The notes beneath the pieces were generated by a model. The model was not told where the DNA came from. It made no database searches and was given only the letters and a program-made list of their open reading frames with translations. Of a stretch of DNA of 42,901 nucleotides, positions 21,922-30,150 are shown one piece after another. The translations under genes were made by a program, and so were the position numbers. Source of the stretch: a virus. Each line of letters opens with the position of its first letter. Position 1 is the stretch's first letter. The DNA is taken from the IMG/VR virus record IMGVR_UViG_3300035670_000456, positions 1-42,901 of that record; one strand, given 5' to 3'.

Positions 21922-23165
21922 TGGCTTGGGACGATCGTCTAAAGGATGGGGCGTACACGTCCCCGTCGGGCAATAGGTTCACTTTCTTGTATGAGGATGT
22001 GAGCAGAACGTTTGATAAAAAAACCTCGTCTTACGATTTCCCGGACGCCACTGGGACCTACATCCAAGACACGGGCGCGACGGGCCGAAAGTACCCCATC
22101 ACAGCTATTTTTAGCGGAGCGGATTGTGATCTATCCGCGGATGCTTTCGAGGACGCTTTGGCCGAGACAGGACGGGGCAGACTTGAACACCCAATCTACG
22201 GGACGATTGATGTCGTACCATTTGGCACCGTGACGCGCTCCGATGCGTTAAAATCCGCAGCGAACCAAAGCACGGTAGAAGTGACATTTTGGGAGACGAT
22301 CCCGCTCATCTACCCGCAGCAGCAGAACGATCCTGCGTCAGAAGTATTGGACGCGGTGCGAGAACTGACGGGGGCGCTAGGGCTAGAAATCGCAAACAGT
22401 CTCGACATATTCTCGTCTGAAACGGTACTCAGTTTTAAATCAAGCATGACCGCGCTTGTCAATAATGTAAAAGGCGTGATCGGGAAAGCTATCGAGATCA
22501 AAGCCATCGTTATGGCAAAAGTGTCGAACGTTATCGCAAAAATCGACGCCGTCGTTGTAGCCACGTTGGAAACAGCGCAACAGGTTCGAGACAATATTGT
22601 CGGCGTAATCGAAAGTGTGGTCGACCTCGTAGCGACCCCGAGCGTATTAACAGACTCGATCAAACAGAAATTTAACTCGTACAAAGGGATGATAGACTCA
22701 ATCATCGCGCCGATCTTTTTAGATACGGGCGAGAGCGATTATCTAAGCAGCGTATCCATGACCGACGCCTTGCTTGGCGGACTAATCGTGAACATTGTCG
22801 AGTCAGAGTTCGAGACTCAAGGATCAGCGCTAGAGACCGCCGAGGACTTGCTAGAATTATTTGAGACTGTTACAGACTGGACCGAAACCACGTCGCAACA
22901 AGTCGGGATTGTGGACACTGGCGAGAGCTATACGCAAATGCAAAAATCCGTCGCGTTGACTGCGGGGTATTTGGTCGAGATTTCGTTCACATTGAAAAAA
23001 GAGCGAGCGGTGATATTGACCCGCGCCCGGTCTATCGTCGACCTAGTAGCGGAGCTATACGGGTCAGTCGATGACGTTTTAGACTTCTTTATCACATCGA
23101 ACAATCTAAGCGGATCAGAAATTATCGAGGTTCCGAAAGGTCGAGAGGTTTTGTACTATGTCTAA
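21921..23165 (+). CDS. DNA circularisation / tail protein (Mu gp43 gpN-like), 414 aa
   Basis: Residues 1-140 contain WDDRLKDGAYTSPSGNRFTFLYEDV and TFWETIPLIYP, typical of the DNA_circ_N domain of the Mu gpN family. The rest is helical with a long amphipathic middle (about 160-230). In Mu-like phages this baseplate-associated protein is linked to DNA circularisation or baseplate attachment; its exact function is not settled. Start and end overlap both neighbours. Confidence 0.85.
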   Translation: MAWDDRLKDGAYTSPSGNRFTFLYEDVSRTFDKKTSSYDFPDATGTYIQDTGATGRKYPITAIFSGADCDLSADAFEDALAETGRGRLEHPIYGTIDVVPFGTVTRSDALKSAANQSTVEVTFWETIPLIYPQQQNDPASEVLDAVRELTGALGLEIANSLDIFSSETVLSFKSSMTALVNNVKGVIGKAIEIKAIVMAKVSNVIAKIDAVVVATLETAQQVRDNIVGVIESVVDLVATPSVLTDSIKQKFNSYKGMIDSIIAPIFLDTGESDYLSSVSMTDALLGGLIVNIVESEFETQGSALETAEDLLELFETVTDWTETTSQQVGIVDTGESYTQMQKSVALTAGYLVEISFTLKKERAVILTRARSIVDLVAELYGSVDDVLDFFITSNNLSGSEIIEVPKGREVLYYV

Positions 23166-24255
23166 CGCGGTTCAAGTCCTCATACAGACGCAACGATTCA
23201 TATTTTGGGACTCAGTAAAGATAACCCGGAGCATTGACTCGATAGACGCGATTGACCTATCGGCACCATTCGACTATACCTCGCCCGGATTTAAGGACAA
23301 TTTTAGACCGTTCGCGTATCTACCAATCGTCGTAAGTGTGGACGGAGTGCCACTTTTTACGGGGACAATGGTCAATGTTGACCCAGTAGTCGAGGAGAGC
23401 CGCAAAGCGATCGCGGTGTCCGGGTATGCAACTTGCGGCGTCCTACAAGATTGCACCGCCCCGGTCGAATCGATGCCGCTCGAATACAATAACTTGACAT
23501 TGAAAGAGATCGCCGAAGCACTGGCGAAGCCGTTCAATGTGGGCGTAGAGTTCCAAGGCGAGCCGGGTCCGGCATTCGAGCGCGTCGCGTGTGATCCCGA
23601 CAAGAAAGTGTTTGAGTTTCTCACAGAACTGGCCAAACAAAGAGGCTTTATCATTTCGAGCAATACGAGTGGGGGCTTGTTGTTTTTAAAGTCTACCAAT
23701 TCGACCCCCGTGGCCAAGTTGGACCAAGGTCTCGCGCCAGTGGTCAGCGTAACGCCCTCATTTAATCCGCAAGACTTCTACACGGACTTAACGGGCTTAG
23801 CACCCATCGAGGTCGGAAAGACTGCGGCAAAGAAAACCGTAAAAACTAAAAAAGACGCTCCGAAAGTAAAGGCCCCGAAACCCGCTAAAAAATATTCTCA
23901 ATTTTCAGTCTCGGAGACGTCCGAAGTATTCCGCCCGCTTTCGTTTAAGGTTGACGATATTGACGGCGCAGACTTAGAGACAGCAACTAAGGCGAAACAG
24001 GCGCGAATGCTCGGCAATATGGCCACGTATGACGTAGTAGTCGCAACATGGCGCGACGCTAACGGCGAGCTATGGTCGCCGAATACGACGCTCGCGTTAC
24101 GCTATCCGGATGCCATGATCTATGATTTTTATAATTTTACAATTAAGAGCATCACGTTTGAAAAGGACGGAGACTCGGAAACCGCGACGCTAACGCTCGC
24201 ATTGCCCGGCTCGTTTAATGGTGAAGTTCCGGAGGTGTTCCCGTGGGAGTTATAG
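23158..24255 (+). CDS. Baseplate hub protein (Mu gp44 gpP-like), 365 aa
   Basis: SNAVQVLIQTQRFIFWDSVKITRSIDSIDAIDLSAPF at the start, then a domain with FLTELAKQRGFIISSNTSGGLLF, a lysine-rich insert at about 222-245, and a C-terminal beta domain (PNTTLALRYPDAMIYDFYNFTIKSI). This is the layout of Mu gpP / gp27-type hub proteins that sit between tube and spike. It is placed between the gp43-like and gp45-like genes, as in Mu. Confidence 0.85.
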   Translation: MSNAVQVLIQTQRFIFWDSVKITRSIDSIDAIDLSAPFDYTSPGFKDNFRPFAYLPIVVSVDGVPLFTGTMVNVDPVVEESRKAIAVSGYATCGVLQDCTAPVESMPLEYNNLTLKEIAEALAKPFNVGVEFQGEPGPAFERVACDPDKKVFEFLTELAKQRGFIISSNTSGGLLFLKSTNSTPVAKLDQGLAPVVSVTPSFNPQDFYTDLTGLAPIEVGKTAAKKTVKTKKDAPKVKAPKPAKKYSQFSVSETSEVFRPLSFKVDDIDGADLETATKAKQARMLGNMATYDVVVATWRDANGELWSPNTTLALRYPDAMIYDFYNFTIKSITFEKDGDSETATLTLALPGSFNGEVPEVFPWEL

Positions 24256-24725
24256 CCGAAGTTTTAAGCACTGACGGGACAGACGTCAAGTCCGATCGAG
24301 GGTCTAGCGACAATGTCACCGCCCGACATTTTTCTGCGCCGGGGGACGACTCGCACCCATTACCGGGAGATTATGTGGCGCTCTCAGGTGCGGCGGGCAC
24401 GGGCCGACAAACAGCCGTCGGATACAAAGATAAAAACAACGCACCGCAAGCGCAGCCGGGGGAACGTAGAACGTACGCACGAAATCCCGCGGGCGCGGTT
24501 GTCGCGCAAATATGGGCAAGAAATAACGGTGAAGTTTCGGTATTCAACGACAATGGGGCGTTTACACTAGAACCCGGCGGCGATGTGGTCATTAACGGCG
24601 TTCGGATCACTACCGATGGGCGCGTGATTGCGGCGAATGGTGTATCATTAACTGAACATACGCACGCTCAAGGCAACGATAGCGGCGGAAGTACAGAGCA
24701 AGAAACGGAGCCGCCTACGCTATGA
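24243..24725 (+). CDS. Baseplate spike (Mu gp45-like), 160 aa
   Basis: GTG start at 24243 with GGAGG eight bases upstream, inside the end of the hub gene. The N-terminal OB-like part (GAAGTGRQTAVGYKD) is followed by a narrow beta-helix (VVINGVRITTDGRVIAANGVSL) and the tip motif EHTHAQG. In P2 gpV and Mu gp45 an H-x-H pair at the trimer apex binds iron, so HTH here probably does the same. It pierces the outer membrane when the sheath contracts. Confidence 0.87.
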   Translation: MGVIAEVLSTDGTDVKSDRGSSDNVTARHFSAPGDDSHPLPGDYVALSGAAGTGRQTAVGYKDKNNAPQAQPGERRTYARNPAGAVVAQIWARNNGEVSVFNDNGAFTLEPGGDVVINGVRITTDGRVIAANGVSLTEHTHAQGNDSGGSTEQETEPPTL

Positions 24726-25462
24726 ATAAAGACGTTTACATATTTGACACTAGCGACGGGGGCGACGTCACCCTCGATTTAGAAATCCGGGACGGTCTCG
24801 AATCGTCCTTTTACCTCAGTATCTTCGGCGGGAACTCTAAAGACGACGGACTCGAAAAAAATCCGTTTACTTGGTGGGGAAATATCGGCGAGACCGTACA
24901 GTCGAGAATCTATCAAAGCGAAACGGCGTATCTATTGCGCACGATCCCGCCAACGCCGAAAAATTTGCAACGTATTCGAGACGCCGCGAATCGCGATCTA
25001 GCATGGGCGCTGACAGAGGGCATTTGTAAAACCTTAGATATTCAGGTCTCAATGCCCGCCCGTAACAATGTAAAAATCGTGATCAATGCGGACGGCATTA
25101 GCCCATTAGAGTTCCAATCGTTTTGGGGCGAACGTGACGAGGAAGATTTTTCTATCTTGGTCCCTCCGCCAGTTGTCACGATTAATAACGGTATTGTTCT
25201 CTCGGGCACCGGATTGGCCAACGCCGATCTATACCTAGTTTTAGCGAATGGGTCTGTCTTAACCGTACCGATCAATAACGCGGGGGTATGGACCATTTCG
25301 CCGTACCCGCTCGCAGTCGGAGAGATTTCTACAGCTTACGTCAAGACAAAATCGGGGCTTGCATCACGCGGGGCGATTATCGTCGGGGTCGGTGCGCTAT
25401 ACTATGACGGATCGGTATATTATGATGGTTCACAGAATTACGACGGAATTGGGACGAACTAA
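24722..25462 (+). CDS. Baseplate wedge protein (Mu gp46-like) with C-terminal extra domain, 246 aa
   Basis: The first 140 residues (DVYIFDTSDGGDVTLDLEIRDGLESSFYLSIFGG, NPFTWWGN, AYLLRTIPPTPKNLQRI) fit the Mu gp46 / GP46 family of baseplate wedge proteins. From about residue 150 there is an added Ig- or bacterial-surface-like domain (GIVLSGTGLANADLYLVLANG), and the protein ends in a triple YDG repeat (YYDGSVYYDGSQNYDG). The extra domain may decorate the baseplate or bind glycans. Confidence 0.85.
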   Translation: MNKDVYIFDTSDGGDVTLDLEIRDGLESSFYLSIFGGNSKDDGLEKNPFTWWGNIGETVQSRIYQSETAYLLRTIPPTPKNLQRIRDAANRDLAWALTEGICKTLDIQVSMPARNNVKIVINADGISPLEFQSFWGERDEEDFSILVPPPVVTINNGIVLSGTGLANADLYLVLANGSVLTVPINNAGVWTISPYPLAVGEISTAYVKTKSGLASRGAIIVGVGALYYDGSVYYDGSQNYDGIGTN

Positions 25463-25465
25463 GAC

Positions 25466-26632
25466 ATGGCCACAACTAAAGAGATAAGCGATAATTTAAT
25501 CGTACAGCTTGAGGCGACATTCGGCTCATCTATGCCGAAATCCTTTTCCCGCGTACTGGCCAAAGTATTAGCGGGCGTTTTTATCATTTTGTATAAATAT
25601 TGTGGATTTATTTTTCTGCAATTGTTTGTATCTACGGCGTCGATGCGCCCGACCGAGATTAATGGCAAAACCGTTACGCCCCTTATTGAGTGGGGCCGTC
25701 TCATTGGTGCGGGCGATCCGTTCCCTGCGACACAGGCCGAGCTAGTCGTCGGGGTGACGGCGGAAATACTCGGGACGACACTACCCGCAGCGACTCAGAT
25801 TGTCAGCGTGGCCAGTGGCGTGACGTATATCACAATGCAAGCGGTTACACTCGACGCGACACTAACCGATATTGATGTAATAGCCGTATCTGACCAATCG
25901 GGCGGAGGCGGGGCGGGAACGATAGGTAATTTAGAACCCGGGGCGGCGCTATCATTTGCGAACCCATTGTCGGGAGTCGCCCGAGGTGTCTCAGTCGTGA
26001 GCCAAGCCGTAACGGGTGCAGATGCCGAGACGGACGACCAATATCGGACCAGAGTCATTAATCGATTCCAGTTAAGACCCCAAGGCGGCGCGTACGTCGA
26101 TTATAAACTGTGGGCGGAGTCAACCCCCGGCGTATTACAGGCGTATCCGTACACGTCAAGCAATCCGGGACAAGTGAACGTATATATTGAAAGTTCGACC
26201 GAACCCGACGGCATCCCAACGACCGCACAGCTTGAGTCGGCTTTAGAATCTATCAAGTATGATAATTCTACAGGCTTGGCCACACGTCGACCGGCGGGGG
26301 CGTTGGTGAATACGCTTGCGATTATCCGCGTGCCGTTCTCGGTTGAGATCGTTGGGCTATCGGTCGAGAATCCCGTCACTGTGAAAGCCAATATCGAGGC
26401 GGCGCTTAATGCGTATTTTGTGGAGCGTTCGCCGTATCTTGTCGGGCTAACTTCGCCCCCGCGCCTTGACCGTATCACCGAGTCAGCCGTGTCGGGCATT
26501 GTCGAGGACGTTGTCAGTCTTGCGAATGGCATCTTTACCGAAGCGAAGCTATACAAGTCGGCGGTTTTAACGCCTATCTATACGCTCGGAATCGGTGAAA
26601 AGGCCAAGCTTACAGGGGTGACATATACATGA
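25466..26632 (+). CDS. Baseplate J-like protein (Mu gp47), 388 aa
   Basis: Length and blocks such as SVASGVTYITMQAVTLDATLTDI, ALSFANPLSGVARGVSVVSQ and DDQYRTRVINRFQLRPQGGA are characteristic of the baseplate J family (Mu gp47, P2 gpJ), which forms the wedge arms linking hub to fibres. The gene starts four bases after the gp46-like stop and overlaps the next gene. Confidence 0.92.
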   Translation: MATTKEISDNLIVQLEATFGSSMPKSFSRVLAKVLAGVFIILYKYCGFIFLQLFVSTASMRPTEINGKTVTPLIEWGRLIGAGDPFPATQAELVVGVTAEILGTTLPAATQIVSVASGVTYITMQAVTLDATLTDIDVIAVSDQSGGGGAGTIGNLEPGAALSFANPLSGVARGVSVVSQAVTGADAETDDQYRTRVINRFQLRPQGGAYVDYKLWAESTPGVLQAYPYTSSNPGQVNVYIESSTEPDGIPTTAQLESALESIKYDNSTGLATRRPAGALVNTLAIIRVPFSVEIVGLSVENPVTVKANIEAALNAYFVERSPYLVGLTSPPRLDRITESAVSGIVEDVVSLANGIFTEAKLYKSAVLTPIYTLGIGEKAKLTGVTYT

Positions 26633-27351
26633 TTGACCTATTCAAGCACCTTTTGCCCACCGGCCGAGCGTGGTCTATAACGGCGGACAAACCTCTCCGA
26701 AAATTTTTCGAGGCTTTGGGCGATCTTGTCAGCGGTCCACGCGCCGAGGCGGATAATATTTTCCTTGATATATTCCCGAGCACTACGACCAAGCTATCGG
26801 AGTGGGAAAAGCAATTCGGATTAGGCGCGGCGTTACCAACCGAGGCACAGCGACGCGCACGCCTCGCCGCAGCTTGGAGTGACGTCGGAGGTCAATCCCC
26901 CGCGTACATACAAGACCTTTTACAAGCGAACGGGTTCGACGTGCATGTCCATGATTGGTGGGTCCCGGGCACAGAACCGCCAGTCGGTACGGATGCCGCA
27001 GCGACGGCGCGAAACCCGCTAACGGTACTCAGTGCGCAATATGTGGAAACCGTTCCGGGTGTCGATTGCGGCGAAGCACTGGCGGAGTGCGGCGAGGCTT
27101 TTGCGGAATGCGGCAACTATACGGGATCGGTAGGGTATCCGCTCGTGAATAAATTTGTTTATGATTCTGACAACGTGGGGTACACTGTTTCGAGTGATCC
27201 GGCGACGTGGCCTTTTTATATGTATGTTGGGGGTCCTAGTTTTGGAGATATTGCGGAGGTTCCCGCATCCCGTCGCTACGAATTTGAAGCATTGTTATTA
27301 AAGATTCGCCCCGCCCAATTATGGATAGGCGTAATCGCGAGGTACGTTTAA
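26629..27351 (+). CDS. Tail protein (Mu gp48-like, YmfQ/DUF2313 family), 240 aa
   Basis: N-terminal LFKHLLPTGRAWSITADKPLRKFFEALGDL, DIFPSTTTKLSEWEKQFGL and QRRARLAAAWSDVGGQSPAYIQDLLQANGFDVHVHDWW are typical of the gp48 family. The C-terminal half has a CGEALAECGEAFAECG repeat that may form a disulfide or metal cluster. It completes the baseplate wedge. Confidence 0.9.
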   Translation: MIDLFKHLLPTGRAWSITADKPLRKFFEALGDLVSGPRAEADNIFLDIFPSTTTKLSEWEKQFGLGAALPTEAQRRARLAAAWSDVGGQSPAYIQDLLQANGFDVHVHDWWVPGTEPPVGTDAAATARNPLTVLSAQYVETVPGVDCGEALAECGEAFAECGNYTGSVGYPLVNKFVYDSDNVGYTVSSDPATWPFYMYVGGPSFGDIAEVPASRRYEFEALLLKIRPAQLWIGVIARYV

Positions 27352-27353
27352 AA

Positions 27354-27935
27354 ATGGCAATTATACCTGAAACAGAATTTCCCGGGAAAATCATAGCCGG
27401 AAACGCTAATTACCCATACGGACAGGCGCGGGACATTACCGCGCCGAGCGATGGAACGGGGACACCGTGGAGAGCGTCCCTAGTTAATGATATTTTTGGC
27501 TTTTTACAGGCCACGTTGATAGAGGGCGGCGTAACTCCAAGCGGGGCGCCCGATACTGCTACAGTTTCGCAATACTTAACAGCGATTGAAAATATTATAT
27601 CGGCGGCCATATCCGCGGCAGTCCCTCGCGGGGTGCGTGCTTGGGTTCGCTTCGGATGGAATGGGTCGGCCGTGCAAATATTCGCATCATCCGGAGTGAC
27701 TAGCGTCCAACGTTTAGCGCTAGGAAAATACCGAATAAACTTTAGTGCCCCCATTGGCGACACAAATTTCGCAGTGACAGCAAACGCGCAGCAGGGGGGT
27801 AACACCGGGACGATTTTCGCAAATACTGCGGTGCCGATGGTGTACGCCTCGGACTACGTGGACGTGTGGACGGGCGACAATAACACAGACGCGTTTTATG
27901 ACACCGCTAACGCTAACGTCGTAATTTACAAGTGA
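27354..27935 (+). CDS. Short tail fibre / fibre base protein, 193 aa
   Basis: The ATG at 27354 (GAGGT upstream) is preferred to an in-frame one inside gp48. Residues 1-60 (FPGKIIAGNANYPYGQARDITAPSDGTGTPW..LVNDIFGFLQATL) are a common N-terminal fibre anchor in Mu-like tails. The C-terminal 95 residues form a beta domain (YRINFSAPIGDTNFAVTANAQ) of the sort found at fibre tips. At 193 aa it is short for a full fibre, so it may be an adapter while the large spike at 2506 does the main receptor recognition. Confidence 0.75.
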   Translation: MAIIPETEFPGKIIAGNANYPYGQARDITAPSDGTGTPWRASLVNDIFGFLQATLIEGGVTPSGAPDTATVSQYLTAIENIISAAISAAVPRGVRAWVRFGWNGSAVQIFASSGVTSVQRLALGKYRINFSAPIGDTNFAVTANAQQGGNTGTIFANTAVPMVYASDYVDVWTGDNNTDAFYDTANANVVIYK

Positions 27936-27942
27936 GTGAATA

Positions 27943-28386
27943 ATGTACTTACATAATATAAAACTTTGGACTTTTTTAACGGCGCTGACAATGCCCGTAA
28001 CGGTTTTAGCGGGTAAAGTCGCGCCTAAATTCGGCGTTGCGGAGCTTGTTAGCGATAGCGTGGTCATTGCGCTCATTGCGTTATTTGCGCTTATGGGCGG
28101 GGTTGGTGCGGTATTTATCAAGACCGACGCGGACGAGTTCGTGAGGCACCCGGAGCTTGCGAAAGTATTTATCGGGTTTTGGTTCGGCTTGGGGCTTGGC
28201 CTCGGGGTTTACTACTATTACGCTATCCCGATCTATGTGCTACTGGCGCCCGTGTTTATGATGTCGGCGCTTGGTTCGGCTATTCTTGTGTTTTATATGC
28301 AATGGTTCAGCGACCCCAAAACAAGGCGAGAGCTACGGGACAAATTGAACGGTACGATCGGAATTGATAGAAATAGAGGCGCTTAG
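27943..28386 (+). CDS. Candidate holin, multi-spanning membrane protein, 147 aa
   Basis: Four hydrophobic segments are visible (about residues 8-24, 38-58, 75-92 and 94-118), separated by short charged loops, with a basic C-terminal tail (DPKTRRELRDKLNG). A small multi-span protein directly before a peptidoglycan amidase is the usual position of a holin, which forms the inner-membrane lesion that frees the endolysin. Function is inferred from topology and position. Confidence 0.65.
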   Translation: MYLHNIKLWTFLTALTMPVTVLAGKVAPKFGVAELVSDSVVIALIALFALMGGVGAVFIKTDADEFVRHPELAKVFIGFWFGLGLGLGVYYYYAIPIYVLLAPVFMMSALGSAILVFYMQWFSDPKTRRELRDKLNGTIGIDRNRGA

Positions 28387-28502
28387 GCGTCTTTTTTGTT
28401 GAGTGAGTCTAGCCACAGTTTTTTATACACATTAGCGTGATGATTACGATGCAAACAGAATACGAATACTAGGAATAAAACGATGCTGAGTACAATGCTC
28501 AT
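28383..28502 (-). CDS. Possible small single-span membrane protein opposite the holin end, 39 aa
   Basis: On the minus strand an ATG at 28502 opens a 39-aa frame: a strongly hydrophobic N-terminal segment (IVLSIVLFLVFVFC) followed by a polar basic tail (HRNHHANVYKKLW..). It overlaps the holin stop by four bases and fills most of the gap before the amidase. The SD is weak and no promoter is clear. The composition is protein-like, but it could be chance. Confidence 0.3.
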   Translation of the reverse strand: MSIVLSIVLFLVFVFCLHRNHHANVYKKLWLDSLNKKDA

Positions 28503-28561
28503 TGCTAGAATCTCGGGTAATGTGGTCTAATTTAACTTTACTGCTAAATGATGGAGAAATT

Positions 28562-29095
28562 ATGAAGACGGTAGCGATCACAGCGGGGCATTCTAATACA
28601 GACCCCGGCGCGGTGAATGGTAAACGCACCGAGGCGCAAATTGTTCTTGACATGCGCAAAATGGTGGCGCATTACCTAATGCTTGCGGGTGTTAAGTTTG
28701 AGACAGACGGAGCGGACGGAGTAAATCAACCACTCAGTCGGGCGATTGAGGTTGCGGCGCGTAATGACTTAGCAATCGAGTTCCACTGCAATGCGGCGGC
28801 GTCTGCATCCGCTAAGGGCGTCGAGGTACTGGCCGCACCCAAACATAAACGAATCGCCCAAGACCTTGCCAAAGCGGTCGCTGAGACACTAGGCACGACG
28901 TTACGCGGCGACGGGGGGTATAAGCCGGAGAACTCGGGGCAACACTCACGACTCGGGTTTATTAGCAAGGGCGGCGGGGTGATCGTAGAATTATTTTTTA
29001 TCAGTAATCCGGTAGAATTGGCAGCGTGGGACGCTAAAAAATGGCTCGTTGCTAAAAATGTGGCCAAGGTTATCATTGACGAGGTGAAAAAATGA
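28562..29095 (+). CDS. Endolysin: N-acetylmuramoyl-L-alanine amidase (Amidase_3), 177 aa
   Basis: The ATG at 28562 gives a natural start MKTVAITAGHSNTDPG, the first zinc ligand (H) of the Amidase_3 fold; a 20-residue longer frame lacks an SD at its start. LAIEFHCNAA carries the second His, and VIVELFFISNP the catalytic Glu. It cleaves the amide bond between MurNAc and L-Ala. No signal peptide is seen, so it needs a holin. The stop overlaps the next start (ATGA). Confidence 0.9.
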   Translation: MKTVAITAGHSNTDPGAVNGKRTEAQIVLDMRKMVAHYLMLAGVKFETDGADGVNQPLSRAIEVAARNDLAIEFHCNAAASASAKGVEVLAAPKHKRIAQDLAKAVAETLGTTLRGDGGYKPENSGQHSRLGFISKGGGVIVELFFISNPVELAAWDAKKWLVAKNVAKVIIDEVKK

Positions 29096-29358
29096 AAGTG
29101 AAAATCGAGGACGTAGCGGTCAACGCTATCAACGGCATTCAAGCCGGGTATGAAATTTACAAAGCTACCGCGGCAGCTATGGACGCTATAGAGGACGACA
29201 TCGACAAAGATGGAAAGTCTAAACTCGCTTGGGTACTGGCGTACATAAAAGGGACGATCGAGGAGGTTGCCGAGAATTGGTCGTACTGGTCCGAATTGTT
29301 AATTAAGTTTATCAATAGTATTAAATTTTTATACAATATTGTAAAAACGCCCCTATAG
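29092..29358 (+). CDS. Unknown protein coupled to the endolysin, 88 aa
   Basis: An 88-aa mainly helical protein whose ATG overlaps the amidase stop. The first 40 residues are amphipathic (VAVNAINGIQAGYEIYKATAAAMDAIEDDIDKDGK); the last 35 contain a more hydrophobic stretch (YWSELLIKFINSIKFLYNIV). The DKDGKS segment looks like a turn and not a true EF hand. A lysis-related role is suggested only by position. Confidence 0.6.
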   Translation: MKVKIEDVAVNAINGIQAGYEIYKATAAAMDAIEDDIDKDGKSKLAWVLAYIKGTIEEVAENWSYWSELLIKFINSIKFLYNIVKTPL

Positions 29359-29365
29359 TGGGGCG
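29343..29365 (-). terminator. Terminator of the minus-strand membrane-peptide operon
   Basis: CGCCCC (29348-29353) pairs with GGGGCG (29360-29365) around a 6-base loop; on the minus strand it is followed by five T. It overlaps the last codons of both convergent genes. The plus direction has no T run. Confidence 0.8.
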
Positions 29366-29472
29366 CGTCTAATCAATAGATAGAGTATCGTAAGGGTTAC
29401 AACAACCCTTTCGTCTAAGGTAAAAATCGCAATAGATACGATCAAAAGGAAAATGTAGTCTCGCATATTCAT
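29353..29472 (-). CDS. Small membrane peptide C, two hydrophobic segments, 39 aa
   Basis: Reads MNMRDYIFLLIVSIAIF, then a charged turn LDER, then VVVTLTILYLLIRR. Two membrane-length segments with a tight acidic-basic turn suggest a hairpin in the inner membrane. Its ATG overlaps the stop of peptide B (ATGA). It is the last of three such peptides in a row behind one promoter. Roles such as superinfection exclusion, a toxin-like membrane effect or lysis timing are possible but unproven. Confidence 0.55.
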   Translation of the reverse strand: MNMRDYIFLLIVSIAIFTLDERVVVTLTILYLLIRRAPL

Positions 29473-29561
29473 CGTGTCATCAACCATTCAACAAATGCGT
29501 AATACGCCCACATCATCCCGAAACATGACACTACGACAAAAATAGAAAGCAGTATCCACAT
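29469..29561 (-). CDS. Small membrane peptide B, 30 aa
   Basis: Thirty residues, almost all hydrophobic (WILLSIFVVVSCFGMMWAYYAF), ending EWLMTR. The ATG lies two bases after the stop of peptide A, and the stop overlaps the start of peptide C. Single membrane span expected. Function unknown. Confidence 0.55.
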   Translation of the reverse strand: MWILLSIFVVVSCFGMMWAYYAFVEWLMTR

Positions 29562-29563
29562 TT

Positions 29564-29671
29564 TCACACATCCGCATCGAGTGACAGGGCGGAGAGCACC
29601 ATTAAAAAATACCACGCCACTAGAACGCAAACGACCGACGCGATGAATAGCGCCGCTAAAACTTGCAACAT
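29564..29671 (-). CDS. Small membrane peptide A, 35 aa
   Basis: First gene behind the promoter at 29702-29730. The ATG at 29671 follows a G-rich stretch (CGGGGG). A single span (VLAALFIASVVCVLVAWYFLMVL) occupies most of the 35 residues. The following peptides B and C are packed directly behind it. Function unknown. Confidence 0.5.
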   Translation of the reverse strand: MLQVLAALFIASVVCVLVAWYFLMVLSALSLDADV

Positions 29672-29701
29672 AAAACCCCCGATTAATTAACAAGTGATCT
29701 G

Positions 29702-29730
29702 ATTTTATTCTATAGTGACGGGGCTGTCAA
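29702..29730 (-). promoter_or_regulatory. Conserved-spacer promoter for the membrane-peptide operon
   Basis: Minus strand: TTGACA (29725-29730), spacer GCCCCGTCACTATAGAA, TAAAAT (29702-29707). It begins directly after the stop of gene 29731-29907. The flanks differ from the other copies while the spacer core is kept. Confidence 0.85.
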
Positions 29731-29907
29731 CTATACATAAACAGAAATTTGTTGGTCACACTCCGGGCACGATACAAGTAAAATCATTTCATTCCTATCA
29801 TTTATCACCCGACCGTCCGCTTGGCTAAATTCGAGTTTCGACCCGCACCCACGACACGTCGCCCGGTAGAATTTCTCTTTCTTTGTCCCGCGTTTCAACA
29901 CTTTCAT
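29731..29907 (-). CDS. Zinc-ribbon protein, 58 aa
   Basis: Starts at ATG 29907 (GGAG eight bases upstream), overlapping the stop of the gene before it. It contains CRGCGSKLEF and CPECDQQISV, two CxxC knuckles 30 residues apart, as in a small zinc ribbon. It may bind nucleic acid. It is the last gene of the long minus replication operon. Confidence 0.7.
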   Translation of the reverse strand: MKVLKRGTKKEKFYRATCRGCGSKLEFSQADGRVINDRNEMILLVSCPECDQQISVYV

Positions 29908-30146
29908 ATAAAAAACTCCAATTGATTCGATCCGCACCATGCGCACCGTAATTCGCCAAAATCATCATGCGCCACGTCCCAAGGGTCGAGAACGCCGTCA
30001 CAAGCCGCGCAGCCCATGAAATTAATATTGTGGCTACGAAATATCGGCCCAATGACCGTCAGAGCGCTAACAGGCTCGAACGGATACCAATATTCGCCGT
30101 ACATGACCACGTTAGATTCATTACTCGCATCGTCGTGTATGCTCAT
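29904..30146 (-). CDS. Zinc-ribbon-like protein, 80 aa
   Basis: ATG at 30146, four bases after the polymerase stop, with GGA in front. The C-terminal half has CAACDGVLDPWDVAH and CAWCGSNQLEF, two CxxC pairs that probably hold one zinc. The N-terminal half is polar. It is not a family I recognise. Coupled on both sides to replication genes. Confidence 0.65.
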   Translation of the reverse strand: MSIHDDASNESNVVMYGEYWYPFEPVSALTVIGPIFRSHNINFMGCAACDGVLDPWDVAHDDFGELRCAWCGSNQLEFFI

Positions 30147-30150
30147 TTTA

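Noticed and set aside
23274-23717. 147-aa minus-strand ORF in the hub gene
   Set aside because: Fully antisense to a well supported baseplate gene, with no start signals or recognisable motif.
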